64,000 nt of DNA from Leptospirillum ferrooxidans C2-3 (GTDB taxonomy: Bacteria > Nitrospirota > Leptospirillia > Leptospirillales > Leptospirillaceae), in NCBI RefSeq assembly GCF_000284315.1, contig NC_017094.1, positions 245,486 to 309,485 on the forward strand, given 5' to 3'. Positions 53,887-62,402 of the stretch are shown piece by piece. How positions within the stretch are numbered: position 1 is the stretch's first letter; every line of letters begins with the position of its first letter. A program made the position numbers and the translations under genes. The notes under the pieces were generated by a model. The model had not been told where the DNA came from, searched no databases, and saw nothing but the letters and a program-made list of their open reading frames with translations.

Positions 53887-56433
53887 ATGGCCACAAAAAG
53901 TAAGGAAGATACTGTCAAGAAGAAGTCCACAAGGGCGGTGAAGGAGTCTTCATCTCCAGCGGCCAGGAAAACGGTCAGAAAAAAGCTGGTGGAGGGAAAG
54001 ACGACTTCTTCGGGCGGAACACTCATTGTCGTCGAGTCTCCGACGAAAGCGAGAACGCTCACGAAGATCCTTGGTCCATCCTATTCCGTGAGGGCCTCCG
54101 TCGGTCATCTGAAAGACCTTCCGCCTTCCAGGCTTGGTGTTGATCTCGACAAGGGTTTCGAGCTCGAGTTCATCGTCAACAAGGACAAGAAGGCGATCCT
54201 GTCCGATATTCTCAGTCAGGCAAAAAATGCATCGGAGATTTACCTTGCATCCGATCCTGATCGTGAAGGGGAGGCGATTGCCTACCATATTGCGTCAGAG
54301 CTGTCGGGGCTCAATCGCCCCATCCGCAGGGTTCTGATCCATGAGCTGACCGAATCGGGAATACGTCATGCATTGTCCTTGCCAGGGGATATCGATGGGC
54401 ACAAGGTGGAAGCCCAGATGGCCCGGCGTGCGCTTGACCGTATTGTGGGGTATACCCTTTCGCCCCTTCTCTGGGATCGTGTCCGTCGCGGTCTTTCGGC
54501 GGGGAGGGTTCAGTCCGTCGCGGTCAGGCTGATCTGTGACCGGGAAGAGGCGATCAGGGCATTTCGCCAGGAAGAATATTGGACAATTGAGTGTCTGTGC
54601 CAGGTCATTGATGCTTCCGCCTCTTCCAAAAGTGAGACCTTCCGTGCCCGTCTTGAGCGGGTAGCAGGGGAAAAGCCACAGCTTTCGAATGGGGAAGCGG
54701 CCCATGAAACGGTTCTTCGACTCCAGGAGGAGAGCTTCCGCATCGCTTCTGTCGAGTCGACGGAGAAAAAGCGGAATCCTTCCCCCCCGCTCACCACAAG
54801 CCGACTCCAGCAGGAAGGGGCCAACAGGTTTCGTTTTGCCGCCAGACGGACAATGATGGCTGCACAGAAGCTTTACGAGGGGATCGATCTTCCCGGAACA
54901 GGACCTGTTGGTCTGATTACCTATATGAGGACGGATTCGATCCGGATTGCTCCCGAAGCCCAGGACGCTGCCAGAAAATGGATTTCATCCCACCATCCGG
55001 ACGCCCTTCCGAAGACGCCTAATGTGTTTAAAAATCGAAAGGGAATCCAGGATGCGCATGAAGCTATCCGCCCGAGTGATCCGTCCCGGACGCCCGAGTC
55101 CCTGAAGGGTGTTCTTGACGGGGATCTTTTCAAGGTCTACGACCTGATATGGCAGCGATTCATGGAAAGCCAGATGAGCCCTGCCCGCTATCTTCAGACT
55201 GTTGCCCTGATCGAGGGAAACAAAAAAGATGTTCTCAAGGCATCGGGAAGGGTCCTTCTTGATCCTGGTTTCCTGAGGCTTCGTGGAGAAACGGTCACCG
55301 TTGAGGGAGATCAGACGGAATCAGCGGAAGAAGGTGTGCTTCCACCCCTTTCGGAAGGTCAGGGGATCGATCTGAAAAAAATTCTTCCTGAACAGCATTT
55401 TACCGAGCCGCCGCCCCGATATTCCGAAGGAACACTCATCAAGGAACTCGAGGAGAAGGGGATAGGACGCCCCAGTACCTTCGCGACGATCATGTCGACC
55501 ATCCTTGAACGGGAATATGTCGAAAAAAAGGAATCGCGCTTTTTTCCGACCGATCTCGGTGAGAGGGTGAACAAGCTTCTTGTGGCCTCCTTTCCGGATC
55601 TTGTGAGTCCCGGGTTTACGGCCAAAATGGAAGAGGAGCTTGATTCCGTGGAAGAGGGACGCCGGGACTATCAGACCATTGTGGGAGAGTTTTATCAGCC
55701 CTTTCATGAAAGCCTGTCAAAAGCTCGGTCCGGGGGAATGGAAAACCTCAAGCAGGCTTCTCTTCCAACCGATATCGACTGCCCGGCATGCGGCAAGAAA
55801 ATGGTTCGTAAATGGGGTAAAAATGGCGGCTATCTCGCCTGTTCCGGCTATCCAGAATGCAAGACCAGCATGAATTATATCGAAGATGAGAACGGTATCC
55901 ATCCGGATCTTCCAAAGACACTCGTCGACGAGCTTTGCGAGGTTTGCGGAAAGCCGATGGTGATCAAAAAGGGGCGTTTCGGGACCTTCCTCGCTTGCAC
56001 CGGATACCCGACCTGCAAGACAACCCGGCCATGGCCTCCCAAGGACGAGCATAAAGTTCCACTTCCCCCTGTTCCCGAAAACACGCTTCCATGTGAGGTT
56101 TGCGGGAAACCCATGGTGGTCAGGAAAGGACGTTTCGGCCCCTTTTTGGCGTGCACCGGGTATCCAAAGTGCAAGACGGCGCGACCCATGCCAACGGGGA
56201 TTCCCTGCGCCGAGCCGGGATGCAAGGGAGAAATCGTACCCAGACGGGGTAAGAGGGGCATCTTTTACGGATGTAGCGAGTACCCGACGTGTACAGCCAC
56301 ATTTGCTGGACGACCGGTTCTGAAGCCCTGTCCGGTTTGCGACCATCCATTTCTTGTCGAGTCGGGAAAGTCTTCGAATGGGGTCTTGGTCTGTCCCAGG
56401 GAAGGTTGTGGTTATGAGTCGACTCCGGACTGA
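53887..56433 (+). CDS. topA: DNA topoisomerase I
   Basis: Type IA topoisomerase relaxing negative supercoils, 848 residues. A Lys/Ser-rich extension of about 40 residues precedes the Toprim domain (LIVVESPTKARTLTKILGPS). The catalytic Tyr346 lies in GLITYMRTDSI. At least three C4-type zinc fingers follow from about residue 635 (CPACGKKMVRKWGKNGGYLA, CEVCGKPMVIKKGRFG, CEVCGKPMVVRKGRFG), and two more Cys-rich units end the protein. ATG 53887 follows AAGGGG. The next gene starts inside its 3' end. Confidence 0.96.
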   Translation: MATKSKEDTVKKKSTRAVKESSSPAARKTVRKKLVEGKTTSSGGTLIVVESPTKARTLTKILGPSYSVRASVGHLKDLPPSRLGVDLDKGFELEFIVNKDKKAILSDILSQAKNASEIYLASDPDREGEAIAYHIASELSGLNRPIRRVLIHELTESGIRHALSLPGDIDGHKVEAQMARRALDRIVGYTLSPLLWDRVRRGLSAGRVQSVAVRLICDREEAIRAFRQEEYWTIECLCQVIDASASSKSETFRARLERVAGEKPQLSNGEAAHETVLRLQEESFRIASVESTEKKRNPSPPLTTSRLQQEGANRFRFAARRTMMAAQKLYEGIDLPGTGPVGLITYMRTDSIRIAPEAQDAARKWISSHHPDALPKTPNVFKNRKGIQDAHEAIRPSDPSRTPESLKGVLDGDLFKVYDLIWQRFMESQMSPARYLQTVALIEGNKKDVLKASGRVLLDPGFLRLRGETVTVEGDQTESAEEGVLPPLSEGQGIDLKKILPEQHFTEPPPRYSEGTLIKELEEKGIGRPSTFATIMSTILEREYVEKKESRFFPTDLGERVNKLLVASFPDLVSPGFTAKMEEELDSVEEGRRDYQTIVGEFYQPFHESLSKARSGGMENLKQASLPTDIDCPACGKKMVRKWGKNGGYLACSGYPECKTSMNYIEDENGIHPDLPKTLVDELCEVCGKPMVIKKGRFGTFLACTGYPTCKTTRPWPPKDEHKVPLPPVPENTLPCEVCGKPMVVRKGRFGPFLACTGYPKCKTARPMPTGIPCAEPGCKGEIVPRRGKRGIFYGCSEYPTCTATFAGRPVLKPCPVCDHPFLVESGKSSNGVLVCPREGCGYESTPD

Positions 56434-57814
56434 TCTGCCTGTTGTGACGGTCATCGGTGCAGGGCTTGCTGGCACCGAGGCCGCCCTTTCCCTGTCCTCG
56501 CTTGGACACAGGGTCAGACTTTTTGAGATGAGACCTGTTTTGATGTCGGGTGCCCATAAAACGGCTCTCGCTGGTGAGCTTGTCTGTTCAAATTCCCTAA
56601 AAAGCCTTGATCCCCTTACACCACATGGACTTTTAAAAGAAGAGCTTCTGGCGCTCAACTCTCCTGTGATTGAAGCGGCTGTCTCCTCCAGAATACCGGG
56701 TGGTGGTGCCCTTGTTGTGGACAGGGATCGTTTTGCAACGCTTCTTGATGGTCGGCTTTCCTCGGATCCCGATATCCAGGTGATACGGGAGCCTGTCCTG
56801 AAACTGCCATCGGTGAGGCCGCTGGTGATTGCGACCGGTCCACTGACTCATCCTGCCCTGATGGACGATCTCGTCCGATACCTTCCGGGAATGAAGCTCT
56901 CCTTTTATGATGCGATCGCTCCTATTGTCGATGCGGAAAGTCTTGATCTGGAATCTCTCTACCCTGGAGATCGCCACGGTGTGCCCGGTCAGGGAGACTA
57001 CCTGAATGCGCCGATGTCGCAGGAGCTCTATCATGCGTTTTGTCAGGAGATCCTGCTTGGGGAAAAAGTTCCTCCCCATGAGGGGGTCGAGGACGACCCT
57101 GCATCCTTGAGGGCGTTTTCTGCCTGTCAACCGATCGAATCCCTCGTCGAGTCCGGAATGGAAACGCTGGCTCATGGCCCCTTAAGGCCGGTGGGTCTTC
57201 CGGATCCCCGGACGGGAGAAAGACCTTATGCGGTTGTCCAGCTCAGGAGAGAGACTCTTTCCGGATCCGCCTATAACCTGGTGGGTTTTCAGACCCGACT
57301 CAAGCAGGGGGAACAGGCCCGGATCTTTCGGATGATTCCCGGGCTATCAAACGCCAGTTTTCTTCGCTTTGGATCCCTTCACCGAAATACGTTTGTCGAT
57401 GCCCCCTCGCTCCTTATGGCAGACCTTTCGATCAGGGGACTTCCCGGGGTCTATATTACCGGCCAGCTTCTTGGCGTTGAGGGATATACGGAATCTGTCG
57501 CAATGGGGCATATGACAGCGATGGCGGTACATGCTTCCTGGGGCGGGGAGCGTCTTCCTGCTGAAACGATATTGCCTCCCGGGGAAACCGCCCTCGGATC
57601 ATTGTTGACCGGTTTGTCCAACCCGTCCGGTGGGGTCTTTTGTCCGATCAATCTCCATTTTGGTCTTTTCCCTGAGCCCGGCAAGAGAGGACAAGGTAAG
57701 AACGCACAGGAATCCAGGCGTCAAACCATCGTCAGAAATGCTCAGGAGGCGTTTTCTGTCTGGAGGAAAAAAACAGCTTCCGACGCACTCCATGGAGAGG
57801 CTTGTGGGAGGTAA
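56414..57814 (+). CDS. trmFO: FAD/folate-dependent tRNA (uracil-54-C5)-methyltransferase
   Basis: Makes 5-methyluridine at position 54 of tRNA using methylenetetrahydrofolate. It has 466 residues. The FAD-binding motif VIGAGLAGTEAALSLSSLGH lies at the N-terminus, and LFEMRPVLMSGAHKTALAGE and ELVCSNSLKS follow, all characteristic of TrmFO (GidA-like small form). ATG 56414 lies 20 bases inside topA, so the two genes are coupled; the longer frame to 56354 is a topA shadow. Confidence 0.95.
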   Translation: MSRLRTDLPVVTVIGAGLAGTEAALSLSSLGHRVRLFEMRPVLMSGAHKTALAGELVCSNSLKSLDPLTPHGLLKEELLALNSPVIEAAVSSRIPGGGALVVDRDRFATLLDGRLSSDPDIQVIREPVLKLPSVRPLVIATGPLTHPALMDDLVRYLPGMKLSFYDAIAPIVDAESLDLESLYPGDRHGVPGQGDYLNAPMSQELYHAFCQEILLGEKVPPHEGVEDDPASLRAFSACQPIESLVESGMETLAHGPLRPVGLPDPRTGERPYAVVQLRRETLSGSAYNLVGFQTRLKQGEQARIFRMIPGLSNASFLRFGSLHRNTFVDAPSLLMADLSIRGLPGVYITGQLLGVEGYTESVAMGHMTAMAVHASWGGERLPAETILPPGETALGSLLTGLSNPSGGVFCPINLHFGLFPEPGKRGQGKNAQESRRQTIVRNAQEAFSVWRKKTASDALHGEACGR

Positions 57815-58805
57815 GGGGTCAGGAACTCGCAAATCCGAACATTTGATTCACGGAGCCATCCTTTCGGGAAGTCATCCGCCGGATCATCCAGTCTATCTGC
57901 ATATGGACCATTTCTTGCGGATGCTGGCAATGAAGGGGCGCTCATCCAAAACCATCGCATCCTGCCGGAATGATTTACTCCTTTTTGCGGAAGCTTCCGG
58001 AAGTGGCGGGAAAAAAACAGCAGGTCCCGTTCTTTCCGAAAGTGATGCCCAGGCTTTTTTGATGCATCTGGTTCTCGGTGGTTATCACCCCCGGTCGATT
58101 TCTCGTATCCTGTCCTCTTTAAGGGGATTTTATGAATACCTTTCAGAGAATGGAGTTGTTGCAAAAAATCCGTTCAGGGGACTGAAGGGCCCCAAAATTC
58201 CCCGAAGCCAGCCAAAGTTTCTCACGATTGATGAGATCAATGAACTTCTGGATGCTCCGGATCCCTCGACATGGGAGGGGAGAAGAAATCGGGCAATCCT
58301 TGAGATTTTTTATCTTGACGGACTTCGTCTGTCAGAGTTGTGCGGTTTGAATCTCGGCGATCTTCAGGGGGATGTCCTTCTGGTCAGGGGGAAGGGAAAC
58401 AAGGAGCGACGTGTGCCTCTTGTCGGTGTGGCGAGAGTCCGTTTGCTCACGTTCCTGCCGGAATCCGGAGCTGTGGCTCCGTTGGACTGCCTGTTCCCGG
58501 AATGCTTCGGAGGAAAAAGGCTGTCTGTTTATCAAATCAGCAGAATCGTCCGTGCTTCAGCCAGGAAAGCGGGAATTGCGGCCAACGTGACCCCTCATGG
58601 GATCAGGCATACCTGTGCGACACACCTGTTGAACAACAGCATGGATCTTCGCCATATACAGAGTCTTCTGGGCCACTCATCCCTTTCATCGACACAGAAA
58701 TATACCCATGTGGGGATCCGGGAGCTGAAAGATCGTTATGACAGGTCCAAAAAACAGGAGAGCGTTATAGTGCCCAAAGCCCCGGATGATGATGGAGCGA
58801 GGTGA
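57792..58805 (+). CDS. Tyrosine recombinase, XerC/XerD type
   Basis: A 337-residue recombinase, likely the chromosome-dimer or housekeeping Xer enzyme given its place beside trmFO. An N-terminal SAM-like domain (LRMLAMKGRSSKTIASCRND) is followed by the catalytic domain: LRLSELCGLNLGDL (Arg), GKGNKERRVPL (Lys), HGIRHTCATHLL (His, Arg), GHSSLSSTQKYTHV (His, Tyr). From ATG 57792 it has a 37-residue extension; GTG 57804 and ATG 57903 are alternative starts. It overlaps trmFO and argB. XerC or XerD cannot be told apart here. Confidence 0.85.
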   Translation: MERLVGGKGSGTRKSEHLIHGAILSGSHPPDHPVYLHMDHFLRMLAMKGRSSKTIASCRNDLLLFAEASGSGGKKTAGPVLSESDAQAFLMHLVLGGYHPRSISRILSSLRGFYEYLSENGVVAKNPFRGLKGPKIPRSQPKFLTIDEINELLDAPDPSTWEGRRNRAILEIFYLDGLRLSELCGLNLGDLQGDVLLVRGKGNKERRVPLVGVARVRLLTFLPESGAVAPLDCLFPECFGGKRLSVYQISRIVRASARKAGIAANVTPHGIRHTCATHLLNNSMDLRHIQSLLGHSSLSSTQKYTHVGIRELKDRYDRSKKQESVIVPKAPDDDGAR

Positions 58806-58854
58806 GTGCCGGGATGGCTCCGAACAAGAAATGATTTCAGCCCGAGGAGGTTCT

Positions 58855-59703
58855 TTGGAGGTCAATCAGGAGAAGGCTCGTGTTCTGATAGAGGCGTTGC
58901 CCTATATCCGGACGTTTTCCGGGAAGACGTTCGTGATCAAATACGGTGGCAGCACCAGAGCCGGAGGGGTGAGTGACAGCTCATTTGCGGATGATCTTGT
59001 TCTTTTGAGCCACATCGGCATTCGTCCTGTGGTTGTCCATGGGGGAGGTCCGGAGATTTCGGGTTGGTTGTCGAAGCTTGGCATCTCTTCGGTCTTTTCC
59101 GATGGAAGACGGATCACCGATGACGAGACGATGGAAGTTGTGGAAATGGTTCTTTCCGGTAAAGTGAACAGGGATCTTGTCACTCTGGTGCAAAAACGGG
59201 GAGGACGGGCAGTGGGGATTGCCGGAAGGGATGCGGGGCTTTTGATCGGAGAGCGTATTTCTGAAGGGGAGCTCGGAGCGGTCGGTCGGGTGATTTCTGT
59301 GAACACCGAAATTCTGGATCTTCTGGACCGCCACCGTTATACCACCATTGTGGCCCCTGTCGGGGTCGACAGGGACGGACAACCTTTGAATATCAACGCG
59401 GATGAGGTGGCTTCAGAGCTGGCGGGAGCATTGAAGGCTGAAAAACTGATCATGATGACCGATACACCGGGGGTTCTGGATAGCGGGAAGAATCTTTTGA
59501 CCTCCCTTTCCCCCGAACAGGTCAAAAAACTGATGATCGACAAGACCATTCATGGAGGAATGGTTCCGAAGATGCAGGGATGTCTCAAGGCGATTGAGGC
59601 GGGAGTCGGGAAGGTTCATGTGATTGACGGTCGTGTTCCGCATGCACTGTTGCTTGAAATTTTTACGCCGGAAGGTGTCGGCACGGAGATTACCAGAGAA
59701 TGA
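58855..59703 (+). CDS. argB: Acetylglutamate kinase
   Basis: Second enzyme of arginine synthesis. From TTG 58855 the protein is 282 residues and begins MEVNQEKARVLIEALPYIRT, the usual family start, with GAGGAGG six bases before. ATG 58786 and ATG 58831 are longer alternatives. Motifs: TFVIKYGGSTRAG (KYGG phosphate site, with ST in place of NA), VVVHGGGPEIS and the C-terminal TIHGGMVPKMQGCLKAIEAG. Its first codons overlap nothing, but the longer forms would overlap the recombinase gene. Confidence 0.92.
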   Translation: MEVNQEKARVLIEALPYIRTFSGKTFVIKYGGSTRAGGVSDSSFADDLVLLSHIGIRPVVVHGGGPEISGWLSKLGISSVFSDGRRITDDETMEVVEMVLSGKVNRDLVTLVQKRGGRAVGIAGRDAGLLIGERISEGELGAVGRVISVNTEILDLLDRHRYTTIVAPVGVDRDGQPLNINADEVASELAGALKAEKLIMMTDTPGVLDSGKNLLTSLSPEQVKKLMIDKTIHGGMVPKMQGCLKAIEAGVGKVHVIDGRVPHALLLEIFTPEGVGTEITRE

Positions 59704-60182
59704 GCTGCAATCGTTTTTTACAGGTTTTATGCGGAGTTTTCATAAGTGCCTCTTTGACGGGGTTCTCCGGCTGCCATCCGGATGATCGCGAGGTGAAGGG
59801 GGTGACCGCCGTTGTCGCGGGTGTGGAGTGTCTGCCATTGTCCTCGGGCGGGAATCTTTTGGCGGTGCATCTTGACCTGAAAAGTGTAAGAAGGTCTGAC
59901 GAGCAAATTCTGGGCTATCGGTTCCGGTCAGGTGGAGCCTCCTATCAGGAGGCTCTTCTTGGGACCCAGTTGAGGCAATCGTTGAGAGGCAAGGAACGGC
60001 ATCTTGATCTTTCCGGCCTTCCTACCGTGATCAAGTCCAAAAGTCTTGTTGATGGTTGGGTCTTTTTTTCCAAAAATGGTCCGGGGACCATTCGTTTCCG
60101 TTTGAAGAATACCTATGGAAAACTCGAAGTATTGTCTGTTGGCGTTCCATCAGCACCTTGTCAGGGAGGAGCTGCATCTTGA
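59700..60182 (+). CDS. Hypothetical lipoprotein
   Basis: A 160-residue protein with a lipoprotein signal (MSCNRFLQVLCGVFISASLT, lipobox GFSGC near residue 25). The rest is beta-rich with no recognised domain (VECLPLSSGGNLLAVHLDLK, WVFFSKNGPGTIRFRLKNTY). The start ATG overlaps the argB stop. Function unknown. Confidence 0.6.
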   Translation: MSCNRFLQVLCGVFISASLTGFSGCHPDDREVKGVTAVVAGVECLPLSSGGNLLAVHLDLKSVRRSDEQILGYRFRSGGASYQEALLGTQLRQSLRGKERHLDLSGLPTVIKSKSLVDGWVFFSKNGPGTIRFRLKNTYGKLEVLSVGVPSAPCQGGAAS

Positions 60183-60661
60183 GTTCCTTTCATCCTTCTC
60201 CGGAAGTGGAAATCTGTATTCTCGACAAGCGGCTTCTGGAATGGGGAATTCCTCGTTACCAAAGCGAGATGGCCGCTGCCATCGATCTTTTTGCCTGTAT
60301 TTCCGAACCGGTCACACTCGCTGCCGGGTCATCGGCGATGCTTGTTTCCGCGGGTTTTTCTCTCTTCCTGAGAAACCCCCACCTTGCTGCAATGGTTCTT
60401 CCGAGATCGGGGCTTGGACACCGGTCAGGACTTGTTCTCGGAAATCTTGTCGGCTTGATCGATGCAGATTATCAGGGGCCGGTTATGGTGAGTGTCTGGA
60501 ACAGAAATGGAGAAGGGAGTGTTCCGGTCACAATCATGCCGGGTGATCGGCTGGCGCAGATGATTTTTGTGCCGGTGGTTCGGCCTGTTTTTTCCGTTGT
60601 GGAGTCTTTTTCGGAGAAGACCGAAAGGGGATCCGGTGGTTTTGGATCAACCGGGGTCTGA
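60179..60661 (+). CDS. dut: dUTP pyrophosphatase
   Basis: Hydrolyses dUTP to keep uracil out of DNA. It has 160 residues. The five dUTPase motifs are present: AAAIDLFA (motif I; Ile in place of the usual Tyr), PRSGLGHRSGLVLGN (II), GLIDADYQGPVMVSVWN (III), GDRLAQMIFVPV (IV) and RGSGGFGSTG (V). The start is TTG 60179 behind GGGAGGAG; the longer frame to 60056 overlaps the lipoprotein gene. Its end overlaps the convergent HD-GYP gene by 15 bases. Confidence 0.92.
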   Translation: MSSFHPSPEVEICILDKRLLEWGIPRYQSEMAAAIDLFACISEPVTLAAGSSAMLVSAGFSLFLRNPHLAAMVLPRSGLGHRSGLVLGNLVGLIDADYQGPVMVSVWNRNGEGSVPVTIMPGDRLAQMIFVPVVRPVFSVVESFSEKTERGSGGFGSTGV

Positions 60662-61972
60662 AAGGGGATCCGGCAGTTCTCGGGCGTCTGTCCAGAGATG
60701 GAGATGTTCCCTTAGCTGAGTCCAGTCGATGCCCCATGCGGAATGATTGTGGGTTCGTGCCACAGGAGGGGGCGCTCCGGGAGACCATGTGATTTTTCTG
60801 GCGACAGGCTTCCTGAGATGCGCGCCGTTTTCGTCCTTCATCATCAGCAGGGAAAAATTCTGCTGATTTCTGTTGTCCTGGTCGATATGGTGTCTGATGA
60901 CAACTCCCACCTCACCGCTGCCCAGTTCCAGAACGGACCCAATGGGATAGATCCCCATGGCTTTGATGACCTGTGCCACAAGCTGGGTATCAAGGGAATC
61001 CTGCGCCATCTGGGCGATGAGTTTCAGTGCTTTTGGTGGCGGCATTCCTGCCCGATAGGATCGGTCGGCAGTGAGTGCGTCAAAGGTGTCCAGGATCATG
61101 ACCGCCCTTGTAATGGTATCTGTGGTAATGAATAACCTCTGGTCAGGATAGCCTTTTCCGTTTTTCCGGACATGATGCTCTCCAGCCACCTTGGCAACGA
61201 TGGGAGGCAATCCGTTCCACGTCTTCAGAATTTCTTCTCCCACGCTCGGATGGGATTTGATGATGTCCCATTCCCCGAGGGTCAATGGCTCCTTTTTATG
61301 AAGGATCATGGCGGGGATGGAGCATTTTCCCATGTCGTGAAAAAGCCCGCACATCCCCCAGATGCCAACCTCCTCTTGCGGAACATTTTTGGTAATGGCC
61401 ATGTAAATCGCCAAAAACATGGTGTTGACCGAATGGATATAGGTTTCGTCATCGGTGGACTGGAGGTGCGCCATAAAAAGAAGCGCGTCCGGATAGGATC
61501 TTCCGAGTCGGGCGACTTCATTCAACGCGTTTTTGTAGAAGGTGACATCGGATGCGCTGGGAGTGTCTTTTCCGTTTTTCAGGGACTGGAAGAGTTTTTT
61601 ATATTGGTGAACGAGCCGGACGTGGGTGTCGGCCAAAAGGGAGGCTGCCTCAAACTCCGGGATCGTGACCTCTTCAAGCCGTTCGGAACTGTTCCAGTCG
61701 GGAGCATTGGATTCGTCTGACGATTTTTGCTGGTCGGCCTGTTCTTTCTGGGCGGGGTGCTGTTCCTTTTTTTCGGGATGCAGAAGCCTTGAGCGGGACA
61801 GGTCAACGGTCAGAAATTTGACCCCGGATGCTCTGAGGGCGTCTATTTCATCTTTTCTGTGAATAAAAAAACGATGGGTCATGAACGGTGTCTCGAGCCA
61901 GTTTTTGTCCATGCCGACGACATAGTGTCCTATGCGCAGATTCTCAATCGGTATGGAGATTTCTTTGCTCAT
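60647..61972 (-). CDS. HD-GYP domain protein (putative c-di-GMP phosphodiesterase)
   Basis: A 441-residue protein: an N-terminal DUF3391-like domain (ISIPIENLRIGHYVVGMDKN) followed by a Gln/Lys/Asp-rich linker and an HD-GYP domain. The HD motif is GLFHDMGKCSIP and the GYP motif HHVRKNGKGYPDQ. Such proteins degrade c-di-GMP, so this could link to flagellar control. ATG 61972 follows ACGAGGATTG on the minus strand; the frame upstream to 62203 is not supported. Confidence 0.85.
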   Translation of the reverse strand: MSKEISIPIENLRIGHYVVGMDKNWLETPFMTHRFFIHRKDEIDALRASGVKFLTVDLSRSRLLHPEKKEQHPAQKEQADQQKSSDESNAPDWNSSERLEEVTIPEFEAASLLADTHVRLVHQYKKLFQSLKNGKDTPSASDVTFYKNALNEVARLGRSYPDALLFMAHLQSTDDETYIHSVNTMFLAIYMAITKNVPQEEVGIWGMCGLFHDMGKCSIPAMILHKKEPLTLGEWDIIKSHPSVGEEILKTWNGLPPIVAKVAGEHHVRKNGKGYPDQRLFITTDTITRAVMILDTFDALTADRSYRAGMPPPKALKLIAQMAQDSLDTQLVAQVIKAMGIYPIGSVLELGSGEVGVVIRHHIDQDNRNQQNFSLLMMKDENGAHLRKPVARKITWSPGAPPPVARTHNHSAWGIDWTQLREHLHLWTDARELPDPLSDPG

Positions 61973-62402
61973 CCGTATCAATCCTCGTTTTTTCAAGGGA
62001 AATATGACCCGAGAGAGGGAACATTTCCCACCACTACTTTCGTAGCGAGAGAATACACTGAATGATCCGGTATTCTCAATGGTTTTTTGAAAGGGTCCTT
62101 TTAGATTGGGCGTTTTTCCGGTCCCTGATCCGAAAAAACACACAACCGCCCTTTTGAAAAGAAAAAACGAAAGTCTAAAATGGCTTGATATTAAATTGAT
62201 CAATGAGAATGGGAAAATTTTTATTGATCATCCTCAATTTAATCAATTTTCATAAATAAGATCAACCATTTTGTGAGAGTTCTGTTGAATGGAAAGCCGG
62301 ATCTGTTCTGGATATAAGTATTATCAACGGTCGAAAGGGATAAAACCCCTTTCTCATCGCCTAATATTCTTATCGGTTTCATTGATAAAAAGGCTGAGAA
62401 CA
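61973..62402. other. 430-bp AT-rich intergenic region with an inverted repeat
   Basis: Between the TolC-family gene end and the HD-GYP start, both on the minus strand. It is much more AT-rich than the rest of the window, especially at 62180-62290. A 10-base inverted repeat ATTAAATTGA (62190-62199) and TCAATTTAAT (62234-62243) encloses two copies of ATTGATCA (62195-62202 and 62223-62230). It probably holds the HD-GYP promoter and a regulator site; I cannot name the factor. No gene is supported. Confidence 0.45.
62190..62243. repeat. 10-bp inverted repeat with two ATTGATCA copies
   Basis: Arms ATTAAATTGA and TCAATTTAAT lie 34 bases apart. ATTGATCA occurs at 62195-62202 and 62223-62230. It could be a binding site for a dimeric regulator or an AT-rich hairpin. 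Confidence 0.4.
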
